64,000 nucleotides of DNA. It comes from Viola odorata (lineage: Eukaryota > Streptophyta > Magnoliopsida > Malpighiales > Violaceae). The DNA is taken from the NCBI GenBank assembly GCA_963691705.1, contig OY829544.1, forward strand, positions 39,887,917 through 39,951,916. The letters are read 5' to 3'. This document shows positions 42,146 to 55,409 of this stretch, in pieces. The position numbers were made by a program, and so were the translations under genes. Every line of letters starts with the position of its first letter. The first letter of the stretch is position 1. The notes beneath the pieces were generated by a model that saw nothing but the letters and a program-made list of their open reading frames with translations, did not search any database and was not told where the DNA came from.

Positions 42146-45100
42146 GAGATCCGAGCGGGGATACCGTAAACTTTGGACGTTGATGCAATGGTGGGGGAAA
42201 TGGACCGCTACACGAATTTGATTGGGGAGTGGTAACATACTCCATTCGGATGTCGGCTGGACGGGGTGCGAACCGCCATACAAAGTAGATGAGGAGTGGT
42301 AACGTGCTCCATTCGGTTATTGATTGGATTCGTCGGTGAAGATTCCAGTGAAGCATATCTGTATCCTGGAAATAGGGAGGAAACAAACACGAAGCAGCAC
42401 TGGTGGAAAAAGAGCAATTGATAAATGGGGAAAACAAAGAGATCAAATTGTATATGCTGTATATGAAAGTATTTCACACTACCCTGAGGCTTGCCCCCAG
42501 TATTTTGTTAAGATAAAAACAACTTCCCTATCAGGAGAAGGTTCAACAAATTTATGCATCTTTGGAGAACATGTCATCCAATTATTATGTCATATGAGCA
42601 GGCTCGATACGAGCCTAGAAAAGCATCTGCATCTTGCCCAGGAGATAACGACCTTAAGGACAAGACTTTCCCACATCATGTAGACGTAAGCAATCCTCAC
42701 CGGACATTAGTGTTTGCACTCACGCTTATAAGCAAGGCTACGTGTTTACCCTCATAAAAATGCAACAAACATAACACAAAATCAGATTTGCAATGTCAAT
42801 CCGAGTGAATAAACTTCAAATGAAGATGCATATGCATGGGCCTTCTAATAATCGAGAGGACTTCTCTAGATAAGAAATTAAGTGGATAGACAGAAAGCGG
42901 AAGAAAGAAAGAATCTATTTAGAAAGAGAGTGCTTTTTAGTAGAAGAAGAAAGGATTTAATGAGCAATGCTCAATTAAAGTTGCCAACCGGAGGTAAAGT
43001 GCACATGCTCCTTAGTCTTTACTGGGAATACTCCTTCTTCGAGATCATTTATTGACGAAGCACACCAGCCCTTAGGTCTTCGCGGGAGATGCCTCTTCTT
43101 GATCGTTCTTTGTTGGCGAAGCACCAAATGTTTTTGAATTTTTGCAAGGAATGATCTCTTTTTTGTTTTGAGGTCATTTGTCGGTGATGAAGCACACCAA
43201 TTTTTCAATCTTCATTGGAAATGATCTCTTTTTTTTAGATCATTTTGTTGACTTTTGACCATTTTGCACTTGCTTATGTTTTTTATTGATTGATTTTTTT
43301 TTAAAGCAAAGCAAGTACAGTTTTTTGTTTGGTCTGTCGTCACCTCCGTCTTTGGCAGAGGCCTTCAAGTCTTGATTTTTGCTTTTTTGTTTGGCCTCCT
43401 TCCGGCATTGACCATCAGCAATCCTTGGAGATTTCGCAATCCCTCTTGCGCAAACTAAGTTTAATGTGTACTTTACCTTCGGTCAACAACCTCAGTTGGG
43501 TACTACTCATTATTTATGGAGTTCAAGTGGTGGCAAGAGATTCTACAAGCGGCTTAGAAAAGAAATGAATTGAATCTCGTGGTGGCAAGAGATTCTTCAA
43601 AAGGTGGCAAGAGATTCTACAAAGGTAAATGTTTGAAGACAAAAGAATGAGAAGACCAAAGAAAGGTGGAAGCAAAGAGCAAAGTCCCCTGTCATCTTAC
43701 AGATATCCCATGTCTAATGGTGCATGTACCCTGGATATTATGAAAATCTAACTAGCACTTAGTTTGGCATTTGCACACATGAAAGAAATAAGGCGTGAAG
43801 GCCCAAAATGCTCACGGGGATGTGTTTGTGATTGCTTACATCTAAAGCATGCTGCAGATATAAGAGCTAGCAGGCGAGATCATGCATGTCGTATAATTTC
43901 AAATGGATGCACAAGTTATCCATGATGCAGTAACATGTTGAACAATGCTCAATCTACGGAAGGTTTGAAAAATTTGAGAGTAGTGTGGATTTTATTCAAA
44001 GAATTTTATGCATAGTTTATAACAAATCTTAACAGTTTTAGTAATTTTATAGACAAAAATGTGAGGGTATGACTACTCACAAAAATTTATGAATAATTAA
44101 AAAGAATTGCCCCCAATGCGGGAATGAATGATTGTACAAAAATTAAAGAGGCAGAGAGATTAATGGACTTCTCTGGATGTGTGCGGCAAGCGGCAACTAA
44201 ATGATTTGACAAGTTCACCAGCGGGGAATCAACTTTGTGAGTCGGCGCCCGTGTTCCATCTTGAGGTTGGTTGTTTGTAATGCCAGACGAGTTGATTTTT
44301 TGCAAAGAGGTCAGCTCATTATGGCAACTGAAGAACCATCTTGGCATCTTTCTCGATTCGCTCCTCGGCTGCTCTTGGCGAGGAGAAATCTTTTGCGTCG
44401 GGGATGACCAATTGCTGATGATTTTGATCTGTTGAAGAAGTACGGCTTGAACATCATCTTGAGTGATGGAAGAGAATCCTTGGTCAACTGGAGATTCAGG
44501 TTGCCATTGGGGAATCTAACCAATTATTTCCTTGCAGGAAAACCCCAACACTTCAGCTTTTGTAGCAAGGGATTGCGAATGAGTGCAATTACCCTCAAAG
44601 TCGGCATTTAGTGGTGTACCAATTAGGGGGTTTGATCTTCACATGACCGTCATCATGTACGTGCACGGAGAGAGTTTGCAGATAATGGAGGTGTTGACCA
44701 AATTCAAAGCATGAAAGATCAAACCATGGTTGAGCTTCGAATTTGCAGTCGAGGGCCACGTAGGGTGTAAATGTCATTGTAGCAAATAGTAGGAAGGCAT
44801 TAAGTATGTGGATGGATTGGGACCCCTGGAGGACACACATCTATCATTGCTATGTTTCTTCCCCAATATGAGAAACTACTTGCAAAAGGGCACTTGGTGA
44901 TAGTAATATTTTGATGGTAAGATTTCTCGAGGAGGATCGCTCAAGAGTTGATATGAGGAGCGTTCCTCTACACCCACTACAGCGATGATCCGAAGGCAAG
45001 GGTAGGATGGTCGTAAAGAGCTCTTTGTTGCGAATTACCGCTCCTTATGCCTTGCCCCCCGGTAAAAATGTACTCAATCATTGACATTCCCTGACGCCTT

Positions 45101-45489
45101 CTTCTGGACATTATTTCACTTGCTTCCCCCCCAGTTTATAAGCCTCATTGCACCTGAAATAAAGGGGGAATTAAATAGTAAGTATGGAGGGAAGGATATC
45201 CCAAAGTTCAGAATTAAAAATTAAAACTGACAAAAATTGAAATATTTGAAAAGAACACGTGGGTTGCCTCCCACGGGGCGCTCTTGTTTATAGTCGTAGG
45301 CTCGACTAATGTACAAAAATATTGTGAATATTCCCACTGAACGAATAAGCTGAACGGGTCCACCGTGGGCCCTGAGAACATTCATTCAAGAGTTGGTGGT
45401 CATATGGGGCCCTTTGGCTAACCCTTCAAAGGAGATCCTTTTGTGCTTGACCAGGTGAAGAACCTTTTTCCTAAAGGCGGAGCAGTTTT
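42146..45489 (-). other. Non-coding internal part of Ogre-B
   Basis: No gene recognised. Two ~80-bp units (42225-42330, AGTGGTAAC.TRCTCCATTCGG) correspond to the 100-bp repeat of Ogre-C in reverse. The stretch 42690-42840 is the reverse complement of 54200-54370, and 45245-45310 that of 52435-52500. Four ~64-bp units lie at 43010-43250 (GAAGCACACCA, GATCTCTT). Three or more CCCCCAAG-type motifs are the minus-strand form of TTGGGGGCAA. Confidence 0.6.
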
Positions 45490-47143
45490 CTAAAGTGACG
45501 GAGCTCCCATATGGTACGCACACATAACACCAAGATCGAACCCCTTTGGGCAAAGAGTTTGGAGAGGTCGGACTGGGGTTGGTACGATCTGCCCAGTTGC
45601 TACAAGATGTTCGTAAATTTCCCCTACTAGGGCTGGAAGAGGTGGCAGTGGCTCCTTGTTTTGCCTGCTTGGTGGGTTGTACAGTCTAGATTGTGTAGGT
45701 TGTGGTATTTGTGACAGAGGCGACGGAAAAGGTTGCCCGCAACTAGGTCGGTGGGAGACGAAGTTGACATCTTCCTCCATAATAGGCGACCTCTTGGGTG
45801 TTTCCTCTGGCGCGGGAATAGCAATCCTTCTAGATTTGATTCCTTGTTCCACTCTCTTTGTCACTAGGACCATGTTAGAGAAGCTGCTGGATGAATTGCA
45901 GATGAGATGAGTGTAGTAAGGAGCTTGGAAAGTGCTCGCAAAAATTGATATGAGTTCTTTGTCGCTCAGAGGAGGAGAATTTCTGGCAGCAAGTTCTCTT
46001 CATCTTTGAGCCTACGCCTTCGCTGGTTCGTTGGTTCTCTTCTCCAGGTTCTGCAGATCAGAACGGCCTGGGGCTACTTCCATGTTGAACTTGTATTGTT
46101 TGAAGAAGGCATCAGACAAATCTCTCCAAGTCCTGATTCTATTTCTATCCAGACTCATGTACCAGGTCAATGCATGCTTGGCCAAACTCTCTCTGAACAA
46201 GTGGATCAGCAACGGCTCATTATGGATCACCTCGGCCATCTTGTTGCAGTAGATCTTGAGATGAGTTTCGGGACACTCCATCCCAGTATACTTCTCGAAC
46301 TCTGGGATTTTGAGCTTCGGGGGTATGGTTATCCTCGGTACCATGCACATGTCCTCAGGTCTTGTTGGATCGAAGGGATCGGTCCCTTTAACAGCCCTCA
46401 CTTGTCTCTTCTAACAGGCTCAACCTGTCGATACCTGGCCCTTTTATTTTACCAGTAGCTGACGGATACCCAAAGGAGACTTGTGCCTATATCTGATTGA
46501 CCCCAGGAGGCTGAGTTCTCGAAGGTCTAGGAATTATGAATTGAGTGGAATGGCCTTGAGGTAGGAGGAAATACTGAGATTCTGGGCGGATGATGAAAGG
46601 GCTCTGAGGCGGGAGGAAACACTGAGATTCTAGGTGGGTCTCCTTCTTGCCGAGGTTAAGAGTAGACCCAATTAGTAGAGGCTCAAGGGGTTTGTCACCT
46701 TGTCTGACGATGGCAATAATAGGGTTCGGGATAGCCGATGCGATGTGCTAAGGTCGGCTAAAGTCGACGAAAGGATCCTGCCACTTCTCCTAGACCCCTT
46801 GACTAGAGAATGATTGAGGCAGAGAAGGATCAACGCCAATAGTGGTGCCACTTGCAGTGTTCGGGACAGCCGACGCAATGAACTAAAGGGGGTTGGAATT
46901 AAGAAAAAAAGGTTGCCATGAACCGGAAGATGATGTAGGGATGGAAGTACTAGCGACCACAGATGAAGCGGTGTGCCCCATTATTTGAGCAGAAAAGGGA
47001 TAGAACCCGGGCAAAAAATCAATCGTTGTCTCGTCCCATTCCTTCTCAGCTTGTTCAGCCCTTTCCGTAGTGGCCCAAATCTGTTCTTCTAGCTCGGTTA
47101 TCTTTTCTTTCAATGCCTCCTCCGTTCTACCATACTCTGTCAT
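45490..47143 (-). pseudogene. gag: Ogre-type gag, decayed (Ogre-B)
   Basis: Fragments on the minus strand in at least two frames. N-terminal coiled coil from 47143 (TEEALKEKITELEEQIW); gag core 46340-46012 (IPPKLKIPEFEKYTGMECPE, KHALTWYMSLDRNRIRTW, QYKFNMEVAP), diagnostic of Ogre elements; C-terminal part 45680-45500 with VRPLQTLCPKGFDLG and a CAYHMGAP zinc-like motif that is cut short. A short duplication (GGCGGGAGGAAACACTGAG) lies at about 46555 and 46605. No protease or pol follows. Confidence 0.75.
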
Positions 47144-47344
47144 CTTTCGTGTTTGCCGTCTAGTCGCGTAGATCTTGCGAGGAAAATTTTGCTTCTTTTT
47201 TTTTGGGGGGGGGGCAATATTTTCCTGAAAAATAAACAAGTGAAATAATTGTAAGTTTAAGCAATGATTGCAAAATGTCATCCCGAGGTATCCATGCTGC
47301 GAGAGAAAAAGAGGGGTAAGTACAATAACAGCAATAATGTAAAA

Positions 47345-48125
47345 AAAATCATAACATGGAGAATTACGAAAATAATTGAGACAAAATTATAAACATGGAA
47401 AACTTGCGAAAGAATTCACATGTGAAAAATTGCGGGAATTTTATTTTTTTGCATATATGGAAAACATTACGGAAGAATTTACACACATGGAAAAAATTTC
47501 GAAAAAATTTATCAATGTGAAAAAAATGCGGAAAAAGTTGTACCCGTGGAGCAATTTACGGAGAAATTGCACACGTGGGAAAAATTGAGGAAATCACTGC
47601 ACACATAGAAAAATTGTGGAGAAATTTGACTCATCTCGAAAAATTGCGAAAACATTTGACACGTGAAAAAAAAATTCGGAGAAATTTTGGAAGCGTGAAA
47701 AATTGAGGAAAATTGTACATGTGAAAGATTGCGGAAAAATTTGTGTATATTGAGAAATTATGAAAAAATTGGCAAACATGGAGACATTGCAAAAAAAAAT
47801 TGTAAATATGGAGAAATTGCGAAAAAATTGCAAATGTGATAAATTTACGGAAAAAATTTACCAATATGGAAATTTTGCGGAAAAAGTTGCCCACGTGGAA
47901 AGTTTACGGAAAACGATTTCCAATGTGGAAAATTTGCGAAAAAATTTATAAACCGGGAAAAATTGAGGAAAAATTCATAATTGTGAAATTAGTTGTAAAT
48001 GTGGAAAATTTTGACAAATCATTTATAAAACGTGAACATTTTTGAGAAATTATTTGTGGAAATATTTGAGAAATCAGTTGTAAATAGGAAAATTTTAATA
48101 AATCAGTGGAAAAAAGTGAAACAAA
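47345..48125. repeat. AT-rich short-period repeat in the Ogre-B leader
   Basis: About 25-27-bp irregular units on the theme ACATGGAAAAATTGCGAAA, nearly 30 copies between the primer site and gag. Ogre-C has a shorter counterpart of opposite sense at 52690-52950 (TTTCCGCAATTTAYATT). Confidence 0.75.
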
Positions 48126-48640
48126 GTCACAATATACGCATTTCAATATGATGCATATGTTGGGGTGACACCAACTATTTCTAAACTGGCTAGAAGGCTC
48201 CCGGACGATACCATAGAAGTGGTCCCTCAATAAATGGATACGAGAGTGTTTAGCGAATCATAAAAGGATCCGGGGCGCTCACCCCATTTAGGGGTTCAAG
48301 TCCGAGTGAGGGTTCGTGAAAGCTTACTAGAGCGTGGGCCCCAGGACTTTACTACTACCGACCTAATCCTATTTGGAGATGCCCGACGATAGGGATTATG
48401 TGTGATATGTGTATGCAATGACAGTTTATCAAAGCGAGTAACACATAGCAACAAATCATGTATAAACAATTTACATAAGCGAATAAATACATAAAAAGCA
48501 AATAATTATGCAAAAAAACATGTGATAATACACCATATCAAATAAATCATGTAAAAACTCATACGAGAAAAATTCAGCAATTTAAAAAAATACAATAAAA
48601 ACAAACACCTCAAAAAAAATCCGGCTTCAACCCTATTATT

Positions 48641-48660
48641 CCATAGTGAAGTCGCCAAAC
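48641..48660 (-). other. Primer binding site of Ogre-B
   Basis: On the minus strand TTTGGCGACTTCACTATGG follows the LTR end GGGTGCGACA. It matches the Ogre-C primer site (51668-51685) and the Ogre-type site, usually assigned to tRNA-Arg. Confidence 0.65.
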
Positions 48661-48670
48661 TGTCGCACCC

Positions 48671-51664
48671 TGTTGATACCCGAATTTTGACGCTATTTTT
48701 AATTAAATTTAGCATTCCGTCATTTTACTTAACTTACTATCATTTTTAATTAATTTACTGTCGTTAGCATTTTTAAAATTCTCATCGCATTTTATCATCA
48801 TCATTATCATCGTCAGCGTTCAAAATCGCATTTTTAATTTTTCGTCACGTATTTTCATTATTATTATCATTAATATTTTCGGCCTTAAAAATCACATTTT
48901 TAATTATCCGTTAGTCGTTTGCTAGTTATTTCTTCGTTTTAGGTCATCGCATGAAATTTAGGATTTTTAGTATTTTATCGCATTTTTTAGCATTTTTATT
49001 TTTTATTATTATTTTGGTTCGAGCTTTTATTGGACCCGAGAAAGTTCGCTCGGACAATAGCTCGAACTTGGAATGTTTTCCATCAACTAGTACCTACTCT
49101 TTTTTCCATTCACGCCGACCAACAGCGTTTCGCGTAATTTTCGTCATAACATCATTTATTTTTCGTCCAAACATTTCATGTTTACGAACGAGAAAATAAA
49201 CACGTTAAACGAAAAATTCTCGTCATTCGCTGTATACGGTTAAACTCGCCTTATTTTTCTCTACGCGCTAGCACATTCGGCTCGAAAATTCATAACATTT
49301 GTTCGCGAAAATGGCTCGAGGCCATTTAAATAGACTTAAAGGGAATTTTGATCATAACCGTTGATCTGGTTGACCAAGGAAAGTCAACCAGATCAACGGT
49401 TGACAAATTAAAGGTCATGGTGCGCAAGCACCGTGGAAGCGACGAGGCAGCAGAGCAAGCCACCGAATTGCTCGCTCCCGTCGCTTCTTGTCACTTCCAA
49501 CCATCACCTCAGCCGCCTAGCTCAGCCACCTTGCACGCCTAGTTCTGCCAGCGCGACGATCCGGCCACCACGCGCAGCCATCGCGTCCTCCTGCCCACGC
49601 CTTCGCAGCCTATAAAAAGGCCCCTCCCTTCACTATTTCAAGCCACGAATTCACACCCAAGCAAGCCTTGCTTCTTCTCCCTTGATAGATTGCTCATTTC
49701 GAGCGATAATCACCACTAGTTCAAGCTTTCCAGTAAGCTTTCTTTTTCAAGCTTTTCTTTAGTTTTCATGCGCTTTTCTTTCTTTAATTGTTTAAATGTG
49801 TTTTTGATCAAATAAATTGCTTGTTTTTACGCCAATAATTCATATGCATGCTGTAGATTAAATACATGCTTTTAATTTGCTAAATCGTACGAATTGATTA
49901 GTTTTCAGTAATTAATGTTTTCATCATTTTTTCGAAATTAAACTCGGTACGGTTTAAACCGAGAATCGAGGTTTGCACGGTGGGGAAGCCGTCAAGGAGA
50001 CGAGCGTCTCAAAACGTAGGTTTTCTGAAACGACCATTTATGGCCGGAGCTTGGCCGCCGGCAGTGGCGTCGGCGACCAATGCTTAGGGATGATGAATAG
50101 TGTCATGCATCCCTTAGGCCAGCTTGGTTCAACGCGTCCATCACCATTAAAATGGATTTTTTGGGCTAGGAACTATTCCTGCAATTTAAATTCCGTTATT
50201 TAATTTCCCGCCTATATGGTCGGTCGTATTTTTAATATCTGCAAATTATCAACTGTTTAATTTCTGCAATTATCAACTGTTTAATTTCTGCAAAATATCA
50301 ATTGTTTAATTTCTGCAATTATCAACTGTTTAATTTCTGCAAATCATCAACTGCTTTAATTTTCTGCAAATTGTCACTACTTTAATTTTCTGCAAATCAT
50401 CAATCATTTAATTTTCTGCAAAATCATTAATCATTTAATCTTCTGCAAATCATCATTTAAATTTCAACAAATCGTCAACTGCTTAATTTTCTACAAATAT
50501 CAAATCTTTAATCATTTAAATTTTCATCAAATCAGCATTTAAATTCCGCACTTATCAACTATCATCATTTAATTTTTCTACACGCACCAAATCAGCATTT
50601 AAATTCCGCAAATCAACTGTCATCATTTAATTTTTCTGCACGCATCAAATCATCATTTATTTTCTGCACTCATCAAATCATCATTTAATTTCTCGCATAC
50701 ATCAAATCATCATTTGATTCTTTCAATAAATATCAACTGTCATTTAAATTCTCGCGTTCATAAATTGCTTATTTATTTTTCGAGCTATCACTAACACTCT
50801 CACTTTGTAGGTTTAAAACTCAAGCTTCGCTCGAAAGTACGCCTTTCGTTCCCTTTTATTTATTCAATACTTTTCTGTAAAATACCAATTGTGCGAATGA
50901 TATATAGAATTGCTAGAATTAAAATCAACCCACATGAACAACTTGTTTAAAGACTTGCTTACAATGCTATGTTCGTTTGATTTTAAATTCCGCTTATATT
51001 GACTGCATGTACTTGGTGGCTTCGATCCCACATCAGTTTTATCACTTCAAAACCTCTCATTTAAATTTGTACTCTGTTAAGCTATCCATGATAGAATCAC
51101 GTAGTAATTAATTTAATCATGCATAAGTCCGATGATGAAATAGAGGGCGCTCATTCGGTCTTACGGAAAATTCAGTCCCATCACACTACGGTCAGGAATA
51201 ATCGATCGGTCTTGAAAACGGTAACCCCGTCCGAAAAGATTTTTAAAACGGTAACCCCGTCCAACGATTAATTATTCCTGAACGGTCCCGATCATGGAAA
51301 AGACCAAAGTGACGATTCCTCTAAGGACCCCCTTTCAAAACGTATTTTATCAAACACCTTTTAAACACCTCTCTTATCAACCGGTAACCATTTTCGGATG
51401 TGACTCGGGTGCCTAACACCTTCCCGAGACCATAATACGACCCCCCGAACCTTTATCTGGGGTTCAGACCCTTTTTTGTGCCTTTAGTTTTTTATTTTAT
51501 TTTATATTTTTATGCCATGACGATTAAGGTTCCCTAAACCTAGCGACAAAATTAGGGTGGCGAATTCATTGCATGTTGCAAGGCGTCCTTTTACGCTGAG
51601 CATGGTAAGGTCTTAGATTCGTTGTATACTCGCGAATACTTTTTGTGATTTTCGGGGCGCGATA
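48671..51664 (+). repeat. Ogre-C 5' LTR
   Basis: About 2994 bp, TGTTGATACCCG to GGGCGCGATA. TATA box CTATAAAAAGGCCCC at 49610-49624; a 17-bp-arm hairpin made of W-box-like TTGACC motifs lies 210-250 bp upstream of it (49358-49399). A degenerate ~28-bp minisatellite (AACTGTTTAATTTCTGCAA and relatives) fills 50215-50770. No gene. Confidence 0.85.
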
Positions 51665-51667
51665 GTT

Positions 51668-51685
51668 TGGCGACTTCACTAGGGA
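51668..51685 (+). other. Primer binding site of Ogre-C
   Basis: TGGCGACTTCACTAGGGA shortly after the LTR end; Ogre-type primer site. Confidence 0.7.
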
Positions 51686-52134
51686 TTTTAGGGTCGGAGC
51701 CGATTTTATTTTTTTAAGAGGTGTTTATTTGTCTATTTACCCGCTTTGATAAAATTGCTGATTTGTTTATTTATTCGCTTTGATATCAATTGTCATATGC
51801 ATTTCATAGTGCCCTACACCCCGGGGACAATTACCAAATTAGGAGGGTAGTAGTGACGCCCTAGGACACATGTCCTGGGTAGTGTTCACTAATCCCAACT
51901 CGGATGAACCCCTAAAGATAGTTGAAAGGTTACACGATTCCGCAAGGAATCGGGACACTGGACGACACTTTAGGGACCTTTTAATGGTATCATCCGGGAA
52001 CCATTCAAGCCAGTTAGAAAAGTCAGAATCAGAGCCCCAGTAGATGCATCATGATCATATCTGCTTTGTCGTGGCTCTATTTATCTTGTTACCATGATTT
52101 CCATTTTTTGTAATTTTTCCTTTGCCTTCGATGA
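51686..52134 (+). other. Leader of Ogre-C
   Basis: Non-coding, homologous in reverse to 48150-48640 of Ogre-B (AGAGGTGTTTATTTG, CATCCGGGAACC). Nothing else seen. Confidence 0.6.
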
Positions 52135-52415
52135 AGAAAAATCGTGTGGCGGTTTAAACCCCACATTTCAAAAAATCGTGTGGCGGTTCACACCCCACAT
52201 TTCAAAAAATAGTGTGGCGGTTAAAAACCCCACGTTTCAATCTTGTCCGGCGGTTCAAACCCCCACTTTTCGTCAAAATTTTTGTGGCAGTTCAAACCCC
52301 ACTTTTCGTCAAATAAAATTTTGTGGCGGTTCAAACCCCACTTTTCGTCAAAATTTTGTGCGGCGGTTTACATCCTCACTTTTCGTCAAAAAATTTAAAT
52401 GAGGCGATTCACCCC
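52135..52415. repeat. Minisatellite, ~35-40 bp x 7 (Ogre-C)
   Basis: Units on TGTGGCGGTTCAAACCCCAC followed by TTTCGTCAAA. It sits where gag would be expected. Confidence 0.85.
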
Positions 52416-54689
52416 CCCCCCCCTGTTTTCGCCAATAGTCGAGCCTACGACTTTAAACAAAGGCTCTTCGTGGGAGGCAACCCACGTGTTCTTTTCAATT
52501 ATTCTATTTTTCATTAATTTTAGATTCAACATCTTGGGATACCTTTTCCCTATGAATTTACTATTTAACTGTCTCTTCACTTCAGGTGCAACGAGACATG
52601 TAAACTTTGGGGCAAGCAAATGAAGTGACGACCAAAAGAAGGTGTCAAAAAATGTCAATGCTCATTTTTTAGGCAAGTTGTCCTTTACGTTTTTTACAAT
52701 TTTCCCCTTCCGCAAATTACGTTTCTGTAATTTATATTTTTGCAATTTATATTTCCGCAATTTTACATTTCAGGTGCAACGAGACTTGTAAACTTGGGGG
52801 CAAGCAAGTGAAGTTCAGAAGAAGTTGTCGAAAAATGTGAGAGCTTATTTTTCAGGGAAGTTGTCCTTTTACATTTTTGCAATTTCCATTTCCGTAATTT
52901 ATGTTTTCGCAATTTACATTGTTTGCAATTTTAAATTCCCGTTATTTACATTGTTGCAAGAGTGTGTGCGTAATGTTGGCTAAAATCCTTTGTTTTCGCA
53001 AAAATTTATCTTTATACATATGCAACTTGGGCTAAAAATAAAAATAAAAAAGAGGGGAAAACAAAAGTCCCACGTTTTGAACGTTTTTGAATCAAGCATA
53101 TTCATTGTTTTATGACGTCACTGATAAACTGAGCGTTCTTTAGAAATTATATAAACATGCATGATCTTGTCTGTTAACTCTTATATCCATGGCATGTTTA
53201 GATGTTAGCAATCACAAACATATCCCTGTGAGTATTTTAGGCCTTCACGCCTTGTTTCTTTCATAAGTGTAAATGCTAAACTAGGTGCTAGTTAGATTTG
53301 CATAATATCCAAGGTACATGAACCATTAGACATGGGATAGCAGTAAGATGACATTGGACTTTGCTTTTGTTCCTCTTTAACATTTTCTATTTTCAACCTT
53401 TTTTGCCCTTAAATACATACTTTGTACACCATGTACGATTCTATCAAACACTCAAAAGCCTCGTATTTTCTCCCAACCAAGTGAGTAGTGCTCGGCTGGG
53501 ATCACTAAACTAGGAGTTGAAAATATGCATCTAATAAATGACAAGGGAGCCCTTAGCAGCTGGGCAAATTGTTGACATATCAAACGTCAGAAGAGGCCGA
53601 ATAAATCAAGGTTTGAAGGCCTCTGCCAAAGATAGAAAGGAGAACGGAGCATACCAAAAAAGAAGAAGAAGAGAGATTGTACTTGCTTTGCTTGCAAAAA
53701 AAAATATATATATATATATAAAAATAAAAGAAAGAGAGAGAAAAAAAAGAAAAAAAAAAGAAGAGAAAAAAAAAGGGAAAAAAAAGGGGAAAGAAAAAAG
53801 TGTTCAAGGAACACCATCAACAGCGAAAGCAAGTACAAAACGAAAACAAAAAAGGGTCAAATATCAAATGGAAAAATAATCTCAAAAGGAAAAGAGATCA
53901 TTCCTTGCGAATATTGAAGAACTTGGGCATGGTGCCCCCAAAACAACCCCGAAGGAACATCTCCGGTAAAGATTCAAGAATTTGTGCACTTTGCCCTCTC
54001 CACAATCAAATCGTCGAGGATCATTCACCGCACTTTGCCCTCGCCGTAATCAAATCGTCGAGCATTGATCATCGTACTTTGCCATCGTGACACTTAGTCG
54101 TCGAGCACAAACTCATTAAAACCTTTTCGCAAAATAAAAACACACAACACTTTTCCTTTCTTCTACAAATGCCTCTTTTTTTTCTCCCTCGCAAAGTCCT
54201 TTCGATTATTAGCAGGCCCATGCAGGTGCATCTTCATTTGAAGTTTATTCACTCGAATTGACATTGCAAATTTAATTTTTGTGCTATGTTTATTGCATTT
54301 TTAGGAGTGTAAACACATAGCCTTATTTTCTAAGCGTGAGCGCAAACACTAAATGTCTGGTGAGGATTGCTTACAGCTGCATGTCATGGAAAAGTCTTGT
54401 CCTTGAGGTCGTTATTTCTTGAACAAGACGTAGACGTTATCTAGACTTGAATCAATCATGTTCATATAACGAAAATTGAACGAACATTTTATCCACAAAA
54501 AAAAGGGGGCTTGAATTTATTTTCTTAAACAAAGAAATCATTTTCATTCCAAACAAAAAAACTTGGGGGCAAGCCATGGGTTAAATATAGGAATATTTGA
54601 TATTTCTCACATAGGTCAATTGCTCTCTCCTTCTTGTATCTGTTGTTGCTTTGTGTTTGCTTCCTTTCAATTTGCAGGATACAGATATG
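52416..54689 (+). other. Non-coding internal part of Ogre-C
   Basis: No gene. Contains two TTGGGGGCAAG motifs (52793 and 54562), CAGGTGCAACGAGAC repeated at about 52585 and 52772, a homopurine tract (53718-53806) next to a TA run, and about four ~50-60-bp units at 53950-54100 (AATCAAATCGTCGAG, CACTTTGCCCTC). Confidence 0.6.
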
Positions 54690-55380
54690 CTCCAGTGAAA
54701 TCTCAACCATAGGTCTTCGATGAAGGAATAGTTGTAAAGCCCTCGCCTTGGATTCTTGTTAAAATCCAATCAACCAATCGAATGGAGAACGTTACCACTC
54801 CTCAACCATGGGTCTTCGATGTCAACATCGTTGTAAAGCCCTCGTCAACTTGGACTTTCATCAAAATCCAATCAACATCGAATGGAGAACGTTACCACTC
54901 CTCAATCCTGGATCTTCGATGACAACATCGTTGTAAAGCCCTCGCCATCTCAGATTTTTCATCAAAATTCAATCAGCATCGAATGGAGAACGTTACCACT
55001 CCTCTACCAGGGGTCTTCGATGACAACATCATTGTAAAGCCCTCGCCATCTTGGAATTTCATCAAAATCCAATCAGCATCGAATGGAGAACGTTACCACT
55101 CCTCAATCCTGGGTCTTCGATGACAACATCGTTGTAAAGCCCTCGCCATCTTAGATTTTTCATCAAAATCCAATCAACATCAAATGGAGAACGTTACCAC
55201 TCCTCTACCATGGGTCTTCGATGACAACATCGTTGTAAAGCCCTCGCCATCTTGGATTTTCATCAAAATCCAATCAAATGGAGTACGTTACCACTCCCAA
55301 ATCAACTTCGTACGGTGGATCAAGCTCCCTCACATTCAAATCAACTTCGTGTGGTGGATCACGTTCCCTCACGGTCAACC
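54690..55380. repeat. ~100-bp tandem repeat, 5-6 units (Ogre-C)
   Basis: AATGGAGAACGTTACCACTC starts at 54781, 54881, 54982, 55082, about 55183, and a variant near 55277; each unit contains GTTGTAAAGCCCTCG. Confidence 0.9.
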
Positions 55381-55409
55381 ACTCTCCATTTCAGTTCATA
55401 CGGTAAGTT

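Larger units (their letters stand above)
38142..48670 (-). mobile_element. Ogre-B: Ogre/Tat-like non-autonomous element
   Basis: Minus-strand element with 3' LTR 38142-39997, polypurine tract, several minisatellites, a decayed Ogre-type gag and a primer site at about 48641-48660. Only 10 bp of its 5' LTR (48661-48670) are visible because Ogre-C inserted there. No RT or integrase was found in about 8.7 kb of internal DNA. Left flank is chromo-2. Confidence 0.78.

Noticed and set aside
41363..42283. 306-aa minus-strand frame rich in SLSEKT and TIREDH repeats
   Set aside because: It is a translation of the 20-22-bp CTCTGATAGTGAGG minisatellite; no start context, domain or conservation.
42324..42757. 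Plus-strand frames of 119 and 67 aa in Ogre-B
   Set aside because: No recognisable motif, and the region is homologous in reverse to non-coding DNA of Ogre-C.
53538..53879. 113-aa Lys/Arg-rich frame in Ogre-C
   Set aside because: Produced by the homopurine tract; low complexity.
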